Below are positions 1 through 9,694 of a stretch of 64,000 bases of DNA, piece after piece. Origin of the DNA: CAZQRP01 sp964596125 (lineage in GTDB: Bacteria; Chloroflexota; Dehalococcoidia; GIF9; UBA5629); the NCBI GenBank assembly GCA_964596125.1, contig CAZQRP010000002.1:124001-188000 (forward strand), read 5' to 3'. The notes beneath the pieces were generated by a model. The model did not search any database, was not told where the DNA came from, and worked only from the letters and a program-made list of their open reading frames with translations. A program made the position numbers and the translations under genes. The number at the start of each line of letters is the position of its first letter. Within the stretch, counting starts at the first letter, position 1.

Positions 1-231
1 AACGGTAAACTGTTTACGTACGCTATGGATTATATTAGCGAACCAATAGATATACCATTTATAGTGGGGGTCGTTGATTTTGATGAGGGAGGCAGGATCA
101 TGACACAGTTGACCGATAAGGTTGCTGATGAGATAAAGGTTGGCATGCCGGTAGAGATGAGCTTCAGAAAGTGGTTCTTCCACGACGGTATTCATAATTA
201 CTATTGGAAAGCAAGACCGATAAGGGCTTGA
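1..231 (+). CDS. DUF35 OB-fold protein, C-terminal part (truncated by window edge)
   Basis: The reading frame is open from base 1, so the gene begins upstream; only about 76 C-terminal residues are seen. The pattern of beta-strand-like segments ending in a basic, aromatic tail (FRKWFFHDGIHNYYWKARP) fits the OB-fold half of DUF35 proteins, small acyl-CoA-binding partners of SCP2-type thiolases. The zinc-ribbon half would lie outside the window. It ends 16 bases before the thiolase start, which supports the pairing. The family call is an inference from the fragment plus its neighbour. Confidence 0.6.
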   Translation, partial: NGKLFTYAMDYISEPIDIPFIVGVVDFDEGGRIMTQLTDKVADEIKVGMPVEMSFRKWFFHDGIHNYYWKARPIRA

Positions 232-247
232 TTAGAAAGGAGTGAAC

Positions 248-1429
248 ATGGGAAGCATCAGGGATAGAGTAGCGATAATCGGCATGGGCTGCACCAAGTT
301 TGGTGAGCTGTGGGATAAAACACAGGACGATCTTATGATTGAGGCCTGTTACGAAGCCTTTGAGGATGCCGGGATAGAGCCAAAGGATATCCAGGCAGCC
401 TGGCTGGGAACCGTAGTGGGCGGCAATATGGGAGTCAGGCTTGCTCGGGCATTAAAGCTGGAATACGTTCCTGTCAGCAGGGTGGAGAATATCTGCTCTA
501 CCGGAAGCGACGCCTTGAGAAATGCCTGCTATGCGGTAGCCTCTGGGGTCTATGATATTGCTTTAGCTTGTGGCTTAGAAAAACTGAAGGATAGTGGCTA
601 TCGTGGCCGTCCTATTCCTCCTGAACCTGACGATAGTAGTAAGGTGGCAATAAAGTTACTCCCTGCTACGTTATTCGCTCAGTTGGCTACCCGCTATTTT
701 GAGACTTATGGACTGGGCTTCGAAGACGGCAGGAGAATTTTAGCCAAAATAGCCGTTAAGAATCATCATAACGGCACTCTGAATCCCAAGGCACAGTTTC
801 AACGTGAGATAACTGAAGAGCAGGCACTGAATGCACCCATCGTCTCCTATCCCCTGGGTCTATTGGATGCCTGTGGAATAACAGATGGTGCGGCAGCCGC
901 CATAGTAACCAGAGCCGATATGGCAAAAGACTTCAGAAAGGACTACATACTGGTAAAGGGGATAAGGCTGGTAGCAGGCGCGAATCAAGGAGTATTACAA
1001 ACGTCCTTTGACTTCAGTCATGTAGAAGAGAACTTCCAGGCTGCTCAAGCTGCGTACAAAGAGGCGGGGATAAAAAATCCGCGGGAAGAGATAGACCTGG
1101 CTATTGTTCATGACTGCTTTACTATACATGAGCTTACCCTTTATGAAGATTTGGGCTTTTCCCCCAGAGGTAAAGCTAGAGAAGATGTGGAAGCCGGCAC
1201 ATTCACACTGGAAGGAGACCTGCCTGTTAACACAGACGGTGGACTCAAATGTTTCGGGCACCCTACAGGTGCTACGGGTATAAGGGTGGTCTACGAAGTA
1301 TACAAACAGATTCAGGGGAAGGCAGGACCGAGGCAGATAAGAAAAGCTGACATGGGGCTGACACATACATTCGGTGGGTCGATGGGAACGGGTGGAGTTG
1401 CCTGCGTGGGCATTTTCGGACGCCCATGA
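248..1429 (+). CDS. SCP2-type thiolase (acetyl-CoA acetyltransferase family)
   Basis: A 393-residue thiolase-fold protein of the lipid-transfer/SCPx type. Visible motifs are the nucleophile Cys83 in NICSTGSDA, HDCFTIHEL, GHPTGATG and a C-terminal THTFGGSMG block. I chose ATG 248 because AAAGGAG at 236-242 is well spaced from it; a GTG at 242 would overlap that ribosome site. In this family the enzyme cleaves or condenses acyl-CoA beta-keto thioesters, often as a complex with a DUF35 protein, and one lies just upstream. The real substrate cannot be read from the sequence. Cys83 is retained, unlike retro-aldolase relatives that have lost it. Confidence 0.85.
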   Translation: MGSIRDRVAIIGMGCTKFGELWDKTQDDLMIEACYEAFEDAGIEPKDIQAAWLGTVVGGNMGVRLARALKLEYVPVSRVENICSTGSDALRNACYAVASGVYDIALACGLEKLKDSGYRGRPIPPEPDDSSKVAIKLLPATLFAQLATRYFETYGLGFEDGRRILAKIAVKNHHNGTLNPKAQFQREITEEQALNAPIVSYPLGLLDACGITDGAAAAIVTRADMAKDFRKDYILVKGIRLVAGANQGVLQTSFDFSHVEENFQAAQAAYKEAGIKNPREEIDLAIVHDCFTIHELTLYEDLGFSPRGKAREDVEAGTFTLEGDLPVNTDGGLKCFGHPTGATGIRVVYEVYKQIQGKAGPRQIRKADMGLTHTFGGSMGTGGVACVGIFGRP

Positions 1430-1514
1430 CTGGTACGCACCGTCAATCAGATATTAACGGACCTCGAATGATGTGCTCCCAGGAAACGTTCAGTCATTTC
1501 CACATTATGTAATG

Positions 1515-3230
1515 TTACCCTCCTGGCATTATCGGGAGCAGTAAATGCGATGGATACTGCTCGGTGTGATAGATTTTGTATGAGGTTTCTTTGTCATAGG
1601 ATAAATGACTCCAGAGAGGCCATTGTAGAGTAAGGTCTGTGGGGTCTGACGGAAAATCACAGCTCCAGATCTCCAGCTTAATTTTATGGCCTTTCCTGAA
1701 CAGGTTAGATATCGGTCTAATTTCAATGGCATATTCATTTATTTCTCCAGGCACGATAGGTACTGCCCTTGTGTGGGGGTGGTAAGGTTGCCAGGGTCTC
1801 GACTTTTCCTTATCAACCTCCCTGTGTGATGCTTTAAGCCAGCCCCTGCTCAAGACAAACTCAGTTCCATCCGGGCTTACATCTTTCAGTTTCACTATAA
1901 AATCTGCATCATCAGAGCTGATAGCGGCATACAGGAACAGAGCAACGGGACCGATTACTTCGGTATCTTGATTAAGCGCCTCTGTCGTGTAGGATAGGTA
2001 CTGTGGCATAGGATCCAGTGGCTGGCGACTCCCCATCAAAGGAAGAACAGGCTTGTGATTAAAGCTATCAGGTACCTCTTCATCTGTGGGTGAGTTCTTC
2101 TTCATATGGTTATTAGCTGCCAGATAATAATTTGTCCATTTTGTCTCGGCCAGAGGCCACTCCTGGCTGGTTTTCCACTTATTAGCCTCTCTAATCCAGA
2201 TCTTTATCGGTGGTTCATCCATAATCCCTGTATCTATGCCCTTAAGCCAGTAGTCGTACCATCTTAAAATTTCGTCATGAAAATCGTGGAATGGTCTTTC
2301 TGGAACGGTTGGACGTATGACAAGCTTTTTCGGTGCATCGATTCCGGCCCAGGCACTGAAAGCACCGGGTAAGTGCATCACAACCGGATAAGCATGCATG
2401 TCTGAACCTAAAAACGTTGGGACTTTTATCTTGTCGTATTTAGTATACGCTGACCTTTCCCAGTAGTACGGACCATCGAACTCGTTAATAATCCAGTCAA
2501 AGATTGTGGGACGATACCGCGGGAAAAGCAGTACGTTCAACAGGACCGGGCTCTTATTGAAGACTTCATTGTTTTTCCATTTCTCAACTAGGCGATTTAG
2601 CTCCTCTTCACCATATATCATCTCAGAGGCCGGTATATCATCCCACACTGGCATGTTAGGTACCCAAATTCCCAGCCAGCCATGCATCAGGATTCCACCA
2701 TGGTGTGATACATCCCTATACATATCACCCCAGCCGTCATGGGGGAAGATAGCCTTCAGGTGTGGTGGCTGTTGTGCCGCTACAAGGTACTGAATAAATG
2801 CCAGGTATGATACTCCCAGCATTCCCACGTTGCCATTACACCACGGCTGTCGAGCGATCCACTCCACCAGATCATAACCATCTTCCTGTTCTTTCTGTGA
2901 GCAGATATCATATTTCCCTTCTGAGTAGGCACTTCCTCTTACATCTGCGATTACATGGACATAGCCCCTCGATACAAAGAATTCAGTATCACCAGCCTCA
3001 ACAGCAGCAAACTCAACATTAACTGCAAAATCTTTAGGTGGTACCTTTATTGCCTCTTTATCTTTGCCATAGGGGCTCATACCCAGTAACGCAGGGAATT
3101 TCCCATCGGCATCAGGACGGTAAATGTCACACGCTAGTCTTACACCATCCCGTGCTTTGACGTACACATTTTTTTCCGTCTTAACCTCGTAGACAGGTTG
3201 CGACGCTTGTTTTTTTATCGGACTAGTCAC
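1515..3230 (-). CDS. CocE/NonD-family hydrolase (alpha/beta hydrolase, S15-like)
   Basis: A 571-residue member of the X-Pro dipeptidyl-peptidase/cocaine-esterase family. The N-terminal half is an alpha/beta hydrolase with nucleophile Ser141 in GMLGVSYLA; the C-terminal third, from about residue 400, is the jelly-roll PepX_C domain. It starts at GTG with GGGAGG and AGGGG sites just upstream. There is no signal peptide, so it is probably cytoplasmic. It is a close paralogue of the hydrolase at 4685-6385 and follows the TRAP binding protein, so it likely cleaves an ester or amide taken up by that importer. A hairpin at 3386-3429 separates it from the binding-protein gene, so it may be transcribed partly on its own. 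Confidence 0.88.
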   Translation of the reverse strand: MTSPIKKQASQPVYEVKTEKNVYVKARDGVRLACDIYRPDADGKFPALLGMSPYGKDKEAIKVPPKDFAVNVEFAAVEAGDTEFFVSRGYVHVIADVRGSAYSEGKYDICSQKEQEDGYDLVEWIARQPWCNGNVGMLGVSYLAFIQYLVAAQQPPHLKAIFPHDGWGDMYRDVSHHGGILMHGWLGIWVPNMPVWDDIPASEMIYGEEELNRLVEKWKNNEVFNKSPVLLNVLLFPRYRPTIFDWIINEFDGPYYWERSAYTKYDKIKVPTFLGSDMHAYPVVMHLPGAFSAWAGIDAPKKLVIRPTVPERPFHDFHDEILRWYDYWLKGIDTGIMDEPPIKIWIREANKWKTSQEWPLAETKWTNYYLAANNHMKKNSPTDEEVPDSFNHKPVLPLMGSRQPLDPMPQYLSYTTEALNQDTEVIGPVALFLYAAISSDDADFIVKLKDVSPDGTEFVLSRGWLKASHREVDKEKSRPWQPYHPHTRAVPIVPGEINEYAIEIRPISNLFRKGHKIKLEIWSCDFPSDPTDLTLQWPLWSHLSYDKETSYKIYHTEQYPSHLLLPIMPGG

Positions 3231-3385
3231 TCCCCTGTTCCTCCCTTTTAGTTATAATAGTGGTGCAGCGCAATTCTGCTTAAAACGACTGAAAATCAAA
3301 AGGTAACACTGAGTACCGAACCAATCAAACCTGCCAGTACCTTAGGTTATACCTGATAAAAAGCCACACCTTATACTATACAAAT

Positions 3386-3429
3386 AGGAGGCAATAACAC
3401 CGACAACCTTGCCGGTGTTATTGCCTCCT
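3386..3429 (-). terminator. Strong 17-bp inverted repeat, intrinsic terminator or mRNA-stabilising hairpin
   Basis: AGGAGGCAATAACACCG at 3386-3402 pairs perfectly with 3413-3429 across a 10-base loop. It lies 18 bases past the TRAP binding-protein stop and before the second hydrolase. Only a weak T-rich stretch follows on the minus strand, so it could be a partial terminator or 3'-end stabiliser that raises binding-protein mRNA over its neighbours. Confidence 0.65.
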
Positions 3430-3446
3430 TACGAAAGGAATGTGGC

Positions 3447-4451
3447 TTACTTTGTCAACAGCTCCTTTAATTTGGGAGCAATATCCGGATGTGCCTTTAA
3501 CTCGGCACCCCAGGTGGCATTCTTGTAAGTTTCATAATATTTCTTAGCCTCATCCGGTGAGAACTTGATAAATTCCATACCGGCCTGCTTCATTTTCTCC
3601 CTGGCAGGATTTTTCATCTCCCTATAATATATGGCCGGGAAGTCATTTTCAAACTTACTCATAGAATCCACCATGACATCTTGTAGCTTCTTAGGCAGTT
3701 TATTCCAGACACCTAAGTTTACTATGTACACATTCGGTGAAGTGCCAAATGAGTGGTCGATACAGTACTTGGTCACCTCTTGAAGACTATAAGCGGGTAC
3801 ATCTTCGTTTGAGAATGTATAGCCATCGATTGTGCCGCGTTCTACGGCCGTAAAGTAGTCGGCAAAAGGAACTATTACTGGAGTAGTCTTGAGTGCACCT
3901 AAGAACGGATTATATGAAGGTGAAGGAGTCCCTATCTTTAGTCCGGCAAAGTCATCTACTTTCCTAACCGGCTTGTTTGTATAAATGTACAAATAATCTT
4001 GCGCTTTCTCTGACACTGATTGCCCCCAATAGAACAGGCCGGCCTTATTACAGAGCTCCTGGATATAATCGACCGCCTCGCTCTTTCGAAACTCCTTCTG
4101 CGTCAGCTCAGAATGGGAAAGACAGCGGATCCCCGGTACTACTGCATCTGTCAAACTTTGGAGACAGAAACCTATATCGAACGTGCCTCGTTGCACCGCT
4201 GGGGCCGCTTCAGGAGGCGCAATTATTTCCGGCCCACCTACAAACTCGATAACAAGTTCCCCCTTCCCATTCTTATTGACTTCGTCAACGAGGTTTATTA
4301 CGTGCATATTCTGCGGTGGTCGGTTGGGGAAAAACGAGACGAGTTTTAGGGTTACCTGCTCACCGGGTGCAGCAGCCTGGCAAGCACTCATAACAGCAGA
4401 TAATGTTAATACTGATGCTATTATAATCATTAGCAATAATTTACTTCTCAC
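3447..4451 (-). CDS. TRAP transporter substrate-binding lipoprotein, DctP family
   Basis: A 334-residue binding protein. The N-terminus is a lipoprotein signal (basic start, hydrophobic core, SAVMSAC lipobox with Cys24), so the mature protein should be anchored outside the membrane. The body has DctP-type features: an early VSFFPN strand, the DFAGLKIGTPSP segment and the ERGTIDGYTFS segment that normally includes the carboxylate-contact region. With the small and large permease genes upstream on the same strand (7850-8395, 6526-7839) it completes a sodium-coupled TRAP importer. Having the binding protein between two hydrolase genes suggests the hydrolases act on what it binds. Confidence 0.88.
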   Translation of the reverse strand: MRSKLLLMIIIASVLTLSAVMSACQAAAPGEQVTLKLVSFFPNRPPQNMHVINLVDEVNKNGKGELVIEFVGGPEIIAPPEAAPAVQRGTFDIGFCLQSLTDAVVPGIRCLSHSELTQKEFRKSEAVDYIQELCNKAGLFYWGQSVSEKAQDYLYIYTNKPVRKVDDFAGLKIGTPSPSYNPFLGALKTTPVIVPFADYFTAVERGTIDGYTFSNEDVPAYSLQEVTKYCIDHSFGTSPNVYIVNLGVWNKLPKKLQDVMVDSMSKFENDFPAIYYREMKNPAREKMKQAGMEFIKFSPDEAKKYYETYKNATWGAELKAHPDIAPKLKELLTK

Positions 4452-4684
4452 TGATTTAATACCCCCTTATATTAATTTAGATTTAGACTGCTACTAAGAA
4501 CTCCTTATTAAGTTGCATTCTCTTGTTCATATTATATACGTCATCCATTGTCCCCCTTTCGTAGTAATTCTATAATAAGTGGACAGTGTTACATTCTATA
4601 ACCTCTGCTAAGCTGTTTCGACATTGCCACCAAGCGCTGGCTATTATTCGATGGTCAAATCTATTCATTCCAGTTCTCGGCCCA

Positions 4685-6385
4685 TCAGATTATTGGAAGC
4701 AGTAGATGAGAGGGATAATTCGGAGTATGGTAGATTGTGTACAAAGTATCCTTATCGTTGGGCAGGTGATTGAAGATAGGCCAACGGTAGGTCTGGTCGT
4801 TAGGTTCCGGCGGATAGTCGCTGCCAACTATCTCAAGCTCGATCTTGTGACCTGCCTTAAAGACATATGAGGTAGGTCGTAACTCAATGGCATATTCATT
4901 TATATCGCCAGGTACGACAGGGGCGGGGCTTGTGTGGGTGTGATAGGGCTGCCAGGGTTGCGACTTATCCTTATCAAGTTCTTTATGTGATGCCTTCAAC
5001 CAACCTCTGGTAAACACCACCTTGGAGCCATCAGGTCCCACATCCTTGAGCTTCACTATCCAGTTTGCATCGTCTGAACTTATTGAAGCATATAGATATA
5101 TTGCAATAGGACCTGTGACTTCAACATCATGACGTAGTATTTCAGTCGAGTATACAAGAGATTCCACCTTGTCTTCTAAGGGCACGGGATTAATAACGAT
5201 AGGCAGAGCAGGCTTGTACTCAAAGCTGTCCGGTAATTCCCCGGTGGTTGGCAGGGCCTCTCGTAAAAAATTTTCGCTTCTTAAATAATATTTTGTCCAT
5301 TTGGTCCTTGCCAGTGGCCACTCGTTCTCGTCTCGCCACTCATTAGCTCCCATTACAAATATCCGCACGGTGGGCTCATCCATAATGCCCGTATCTATCC
5401 CTTTCAACCAATGGTCGTACCACCGTAGCATTATATCATGATATTGCACGAATGGCCTTCCTGACGAGCCGGGAGGACCTAGTATGAGTTTTTTCGGTGC
5501 TTTTATTCCGGCATAACTACTGAATGCTCCTGGTAAGTGTATGGAGACTTTGCTCCATTCAGACCCTAGATACGCTGGAATCTTTATCTTATCGTATTTA
5601 GTATACCCCGATCTTTCCCAATAAAATGGGCCGTCAATCGGATTTAAAAGGAAGTCAAAAGTAAGAGGGTCCTTCTCAGGCACTATAAGGCAACCATAAA
5701 GATAGGGACTTTTCTCTATGACGGGATGATTCTTAACCTTCTCAACTAGACGCTCCAGTTCTTCTGCACTATGGGCAGCTTTGGTTGCCGGAACCGCTTT
5801 TCTTGTAACCATCAGGTGCCATAAGTAGGGCATAAATCCAATGCCCAGTATTCCCCCGTGGTAGGCTATATCTCTATACAAATCTCCCCAGCCATCAAAA
5901 GCAAAGATAGCCTTCAAGTGAGGTGGCTGCAGGGCTGCAACAAAGTATTGGATGATGGCAAAGTAGGATTCTCCTAACATACCGACATTCCCATTACACC
6001 AGGCCTGCTGAGCAATCCACTCCACAACGTCATAACCATCTTCCGCCTCTTTCGTTGAGAACATGTTGGGATATTCACCTCCCGACTTTCCTGTTCCTCT
6101 TATATCGACAATAATGTGTACATAACCTCTCGATACAAAATATTCCGTATCTCCCGCCTCGACAGTTGAGTATTCCAGGTTAAAACGTCCAATGGGTAAT
6201 GGCAGGCTTTGGACATCTTTGCTGTAAGGTGACATACTTAATAAGGCAGGAAATCTTCCATCGACAGCGGGGCGAAATATGTTAGCGCACAACCATACTC
6301 CATCACGTACCCCAATAAGAACATCCTTTTCTACCTCAACTGCATATTGTGGCTGTGATAAAACTGTCTGCCAATCTTGCTTCAT
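4685..6385 (-). CDS. CocE/NonD-family hydrolase, paralogue of the one at 1515-3230
   Basis: A 566-residue alpha/beta hydrolase plus PepX_C protein with nucleophile Ser140 in GMLGESYFA. It aligns along its whole length with the 571-residue neighbour, sharing the YVHxIxDxRG, DGYDxVEWIA and LRWYDxWLKGIDTGIMDEP segments, so the two arose by duplication. ATG 6385 has an AGAGAGGT ribosome site. It lies between the large TRAP permease and the binding protein. Likely role: hydrolysis of an imported ester or amide; different residues around the nucleophile (GVSY against GESY) suggest different substrates. Confidence 0.88.
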   Translation of the reverse strand: MKQDWQTVLSQPQYAVEVEKDVLIGVRDGVWLCANIFRPAVDGRFPALLSMSPYSKDVQSLPLPIGRFNLEYSTVEAGDTEYFVSRGYVHIIVDIRGTGKSGGEYPNMFSTKEAEDGYDVVEWIAQQAWCNGNVGMLGESYFAIIQYFVAALQPPHLKAIFAFDGWGDLYRDIAYHGGILGIGFMPYLWHLMVTRKAVPATKAAHSAEELERLVEKVKNHPVIEKSPYLYGCLIVPEKDPLTFDFLLNPIDGPFYWERSGYTKYDKIKIPAYLGSEWSKVSIHLPGAFSSYAGIKAPKKLILGPPGSSGRPFVQYHDIMLRWYDHWLKGIDTGIMDEPTVRIFVMGANEWRDENEWPLARTKWTKYYLRSENFLREALPTTGELPDSFEYKPALPIVINPVPLEDKVESLVYSTEILRHDVEVTGPIAIYLYASISSDDANWIVKLKDVGPDGSKVVFTRGWLKASHKELDKDKSQPWQPYHTHTSPAPVVPGDINEYAIELRPTSYVFKAGHKIELEIVGSDYPPEPNDQTYRWPIFNHLPNDKDTLYTIYHTPNYPSHLLLPII

Positions 6386-6525
6386 TAGTACCTCTCTTTA
6401 TTGATACTAAAATCGGTAAGGCAATCTATTTATAGTACGGCCTGAAAACATTATAAAATGCAGGACAATCTGAAGAGATATTATCTTAAGCCGTACAATA
6501 TTGTCAAGTACCTGGTCCGGTCAAG

Positions 6526-7839
6526 CTAGTCCATTATGCTCGGCAGCCAGAGCGCTATTTGCGGAAACGCTATTATGATTACCATTGCCAGAAAGCCCAG
6601 CGCCAGGAAAGGCATCGAGGAACGAAATACATCGCCCAGGCTTATACCAGGTGGGGATACTCCTTTCATTACGAAGCAATCGGTGCCGAATGGTGGCGAG
6701 ACCAGTGCCAGTTGCACGTTGATGAGCATTACTACTCCAAACCACACAGGATCGAAGCCCAGGGCGTGTACAATAGGCATATATATCGGGACGGTAATCA
6801 TTATTATACTATTGGGACCCATAAACATACCCAATATAATGACAACGACTTGCGAAGCAACAATTATGAAAATAGGAGCTATGGATAAGCCTGTTGCAAA
6901 CTTGACCAGGCCTACAATAGCTCCGCTGGTGCCCAAAATTCTGCTGAAGCTGATTGCAGCAGCGATGATCATAAATATCATAATATTGGTCTCAGTAGCG
7001 CTTACCACAGATTTTTTAAATACCTGCCAGCTCATCTTCTTTTGTAAGGCAGCCAATAGATAACAAGCGAGCGCACCGAGAGCAGCCGATTCCGATGGAG
7101 TGGCAATACCCAAGATAATAACCCCAATGACCGCGAAGATGATGATCCCTACTGGTAGTATGTATCGTACACTGGCTTCAACCTTTTCTTTAAACGATGT
7201 GTCTGCCACTACATAAGAAGGCGCTAAAGAAGGTTGAAACATACATCTAATGATGATGTACGCTGCAAACAGCATAGCCATCAACAGTCCGGGAACAATA
7301 ATAGCTATCAAAAGCCTGGCAATTGATATCTCGCCTATGGCACCCAAAAAAATAGCCAGGGCACTGGGCGGAATCATCGTAGCCAGGCTGCCGCTGCCAA
7401 CAATCGGTCCCAAGGTCATTGGCTTTTGATAGCCTCGCTTTTCCATCTCCGGGACCAGTCCCTTCCCCAGGATAGCGACACTACCGGTGCTGGCGCCGGT
7501 TAGAGTCGCCAGTAATGTTCCCGCACCCACAGCGAGTAAACTCAATCTGCCCGGCAGACGCCCTAACCACTTGTCCAGGGCGTCTATCATAAGCAGGCCT
7601 ACGCCAGATTCGAATATTACCGCCCCCATGAGGATAAACAAAGGTATAGGCAGAAAGGCAAACGATGCCACAGAGGTAAAGATACTGGCGCCGAGTGTTG
7701 TCAGACCAATTGTGCCACCCCACAACAAATAAGATCCTACAATGCATATGGTCATGAAACAGAAAGCTATGGGCATGCCTGTTGCCATCAGGACAATGAG
7801 GCTGCCAAATATCAGCAGGAGTATTAGTGGCCATTCCAT
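6526..7839 (-). CDS. TRAP transporter large permease (DctM)
   Basis: A 437-residue, strongly hydrophobic protein with about 12 membrane segments. It has the DctM-family pattern, including GASTGSVAILGKGLVPEM and a glycine-rich SGSLATMIPPS motif in the first half and the related SPPFGTDCFVMKG in the second. It is the sodium-coupled translocation subunit. Its ATG is 10 bases from the small-subunit stop, so the two are co-transcribed and probably translationally coupled. Confidence 0.9.
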   Translation of the reverse strand: MEWPLILLLIFGSLIVLMATGMPIAFCFMTICIVGSYLLWGGTIGLTTLGASIFTSVASFAFLPIPLFILMGAVIFESGVGLLMIDALDKWLGRLPGRLSLLAVGAGTLLATLTGASTGSVAILGKGLVPEMEKRGYQKPMTLGPIVGSGSLATMIPPSALAIFLGAIGEISIARLLIAIIVPGLLMAMLFAAYIIIRCMFQPSLAPSYVVADTSFKEKVEASVRYILPVGIIIFAVIGVIILGIATPSESAALGALACYLLAALQKKMSWQVFKKSVVSATETNIMIFMIIAAAISFSRILGTSGAIVGLVKFATGLSIAPIFIIVASQVVVIILGMFMGPNSIIMITVPIYMPIVHALGFDPVWFGVVMLINVQLALVSPPFGTDCFVMKGVSPPGISLGDVFRSSMPFLALGFLAMVIIIAFPQIALWLPSIMD

Positions 7840-7849
7840 GGTATTTATC

Positions 7850-8395
7850 TTAAGATTCTGGTCTATGGACTATTACATCATTTTTATGATCTTGCGCTAA
7901 TGATTTGTAAGTCATCACGTGCCCATAAGCAATCCTCAGCAACTGAATAAAGAGTAGAAAACAACCTATCGGAATAATGGCTTCGACCGGCCATTTAAGG
8001 GGCTCCATTGATGTCGCCAAAATATAATGTGACTGATAATCCTGCCATGTGAGCTGAACAGTATACCAAGTGATGATCCCGAAGACAACTCCGGCAATAC
8101 CCGAAGTAACGACATTAAGTAGAGCCCTGGATTTTGAATTCAGCCTAACAAGTATTAAGTCTATATTGACATGTCCGCCCTTTCTCAGTAACCATGCGGT
8201 ACCCAAAAAAGTCATCCAGAGTAAACTGAACTCAATAGTCTCGAGAAGTCCGGTGAAAGATATTCCTAAAGAGGACCTGATAAAAACTTCTGTAGAGACA
8301 GCGAGCATTATAAGAATGGCCAAAGCGCACGACATACCAGCCAGGATATTATTGACGCTATCGAACACGGCTAGAACTTGTTTAATAAGCCTCAT
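7850..8395 (-). CDS. TRAP transporter small permease (DctQ)
   Basis: A 181-residue protein with four predicted membrane helices (about residues 17-38, 52-72, 91-112, 130-158) and the family signature SLLWMTFLGTAWLLRKGGHVNID. ATG 8395 is preceded by GAGGAG. It is the first gene of the minus-strand importer/hydrolase operon. Confidence 0.9.
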   Translation of the reverse strand: MRLIKQVLAVFDSVNNILAGMSCALAILIMLAVSTEVFIRSSLGISFTGLLETIEFSLLWMTFLGTAWLLRKGGHVNIDLILVRLNSKSRALLNVVTSGIAGVVFGIITWYTVQLTWQDYQSHYILATSMEPLKWPVEAIIPIGCFLLFIQLLRIAYGHVMTYKSLAQDHKNDVIVHRPES

Positions 8396-8693
8396 GGGCT
8401 GCTCTCCTCGTATGTCTTTATCGACTGGTAAAAACTTGATAGAGCTTTACACTAGCTTTGCTTATCTCTCGCTGTCGCCTTTTTGTATTATTTTCAGCCT
8501 GGATCCCTGACCTTCCTCACTCTTTGGAATGTTTAGTTGATCACATTTTTAGAAACGGTTGCGCTCTTTGCTTGCTCCTAAAATGAAACAGGACTTCCAT
8601 AATACATTGCTTATTAACGTATTTAATTTTATATTGATAGACCCTGTCCAGATGAAAAAAGTTTATGAATAGCAATCCATTTGATCATACTCG
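8396..8693. other. Intergenic leader of the TRAP operon
   Basis: About 300 AT-rich bases upstream of the minus-strand TRAP operon. It must hold the operon's promoter, but I could not pick a convincing -35/-10 pair. No coding remnant was seen. Confidence 0.4.
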
Positions 8694-8728
8694 TTAACAA
8701 AACCATGTTGTTGAACATCTTTTGTTAA
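8694..8728 (-). terminator. Hairpin overlapping the stop codon of the cysteine hydrolase
   Basis: TTAACAAAA (8694-8702) pairs with TTTTGTTAA (8720-8728), with an inner ATGTT/AACAT stem (8705-8709, 8714-8718) and a 4-base loop. The 3' arm is T-rich on the minus strand. It covers the TAA of the gene at 8725 and would end that transcript before the TRAP operon. Confidence 0.5.
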
Positions 8729-9447
8729 TCTTTAAAAGCCTTCATCATATTTTCACTGCTTGTTACCCAACCATAAACATATTTGACGTTATTGATTGTT
8801 GCCTCTTGCATAAAGGGCGTTCTAGCAATAGTTGCATCTGAGACCAGAATGCAGAAATATCCAAGGTTTAATGCATCACGAAGCGATGCTTCAACACAAA
8901 TATTAGTTGCCGTCCCTACAAATGCTATATATTTTATATTAAAAGTCTTCAGGACAGTATCCAGGTCTGTCCCATAAAAAGCACTGTACTTTGGCTTCTC
9001 TACAACTATATCGCCTTCCTGAAGTTCCAGCCCCTTCGCAATCTCTGCACCCCATGTACCACGAATATTTAAGTCATTCCTGGTTCCAGTATCTCCACGC
9101 TCAAGGGCAAATGGTCCTTTCATTTTATGCCAATACCCTGTATCCGGACCTCCGGTCTCCCGCAAATCAGCCGACATCCTGTGAACAATGTAAATTACCT
9201 TTATATCTTTTGACCGTGCCGCTGTAGTAAGCTTGTTGATAGTCTTAATAGTTTCTTCAAACACTGAAACGTCTAATCCACGCTGGTCAAAAAGCCCGCC
9301 TTTACAAACAAATGTATTTTGCATATCGATCACCATTATAGCCGTCTTTTGTATGTCTATTTCCAGCGGCTCTGGTTCCGCTTGCAGCAATTTCTTTGTA
9401 TTGATCGAAGCTGCTTCAGGAACATTACGTACGACTCTTTCGTTCAT
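8725..9447 (-). CDS. Isochorismatase-like cysteine hydrolase
   Basis: A 240-residue protein of the isochorismatase/nicotinamidase superfamily. The catalytic triad is visible: Asp41 in MVIDMQN, Lys151 in VVEKPKYSAF and Cys184 in GTATNICVEAS, with the usual cis-peptide region before the Cys. I placed the start at ATG 9447, which has GGAGG seven bases upstream, rather than at the ATG 30 bases earlier. Members hydrolyse amides or carbamoyl groups such as nicotinamide, N-carbamoylsarcosine, biuret or ureidoacrylate; the substrate here is unknown. A second, divergent member lies at 44630-45310. Confidence 0.85.
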   Translation of the reverse strand: MNERVVRNVPEAASINTKKLLQAEPEPLEIDIQKTAIMVIDMQNTFVCKGGLFDQRGLDVSVFEETIKTINKLTTAARSKDIKVIYIVHRMSADLRETGGPDTGYWHKMKGPFALERGDTGTRNDLNIRGTWGAEIAKGLELQEGDIVVEKPKYSAFYGTDLDTVLKTFNIKYIAFVGTATNICVEASLRDALNLGYFCILVSDATIARTPFMQEATINNVKYVYGWVTSSENMMKAFKD

Positions 9448-9694
9448 TATAAAGCCTCCACATAATTCTTGGTACATATGAACAAAGTTATCTCAGAACA
9501 ATCTTTGCTTGCCTGAAAGCATTCTGAGCCATAACTTTTTGCCAACATCCTGGTCCCTGGTTATATTGTTTGTTTTCTTGATTGATATATGTTTCTCTTA
9601 CTTCAAATACCTCTGAGACCAACATGGTAATGGACTCAGGTTTAAACTAAGATTAGAATGATGCGGCATCACTGAAAACTCTGTTACATCCTGG

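Noticed and set aside
995..1366. 123-codon minus-strand frame inside the thiolase gene
   Set aside because: Antisense shadow of a well-supported gene; no ribosome site or protein-like pattern.
6536..7063. 175-codon plus-strand frame inside the large permease gene
   Set aside because: Antisense to a clear DctM gene; its composition simply mirrors the membrane codons.
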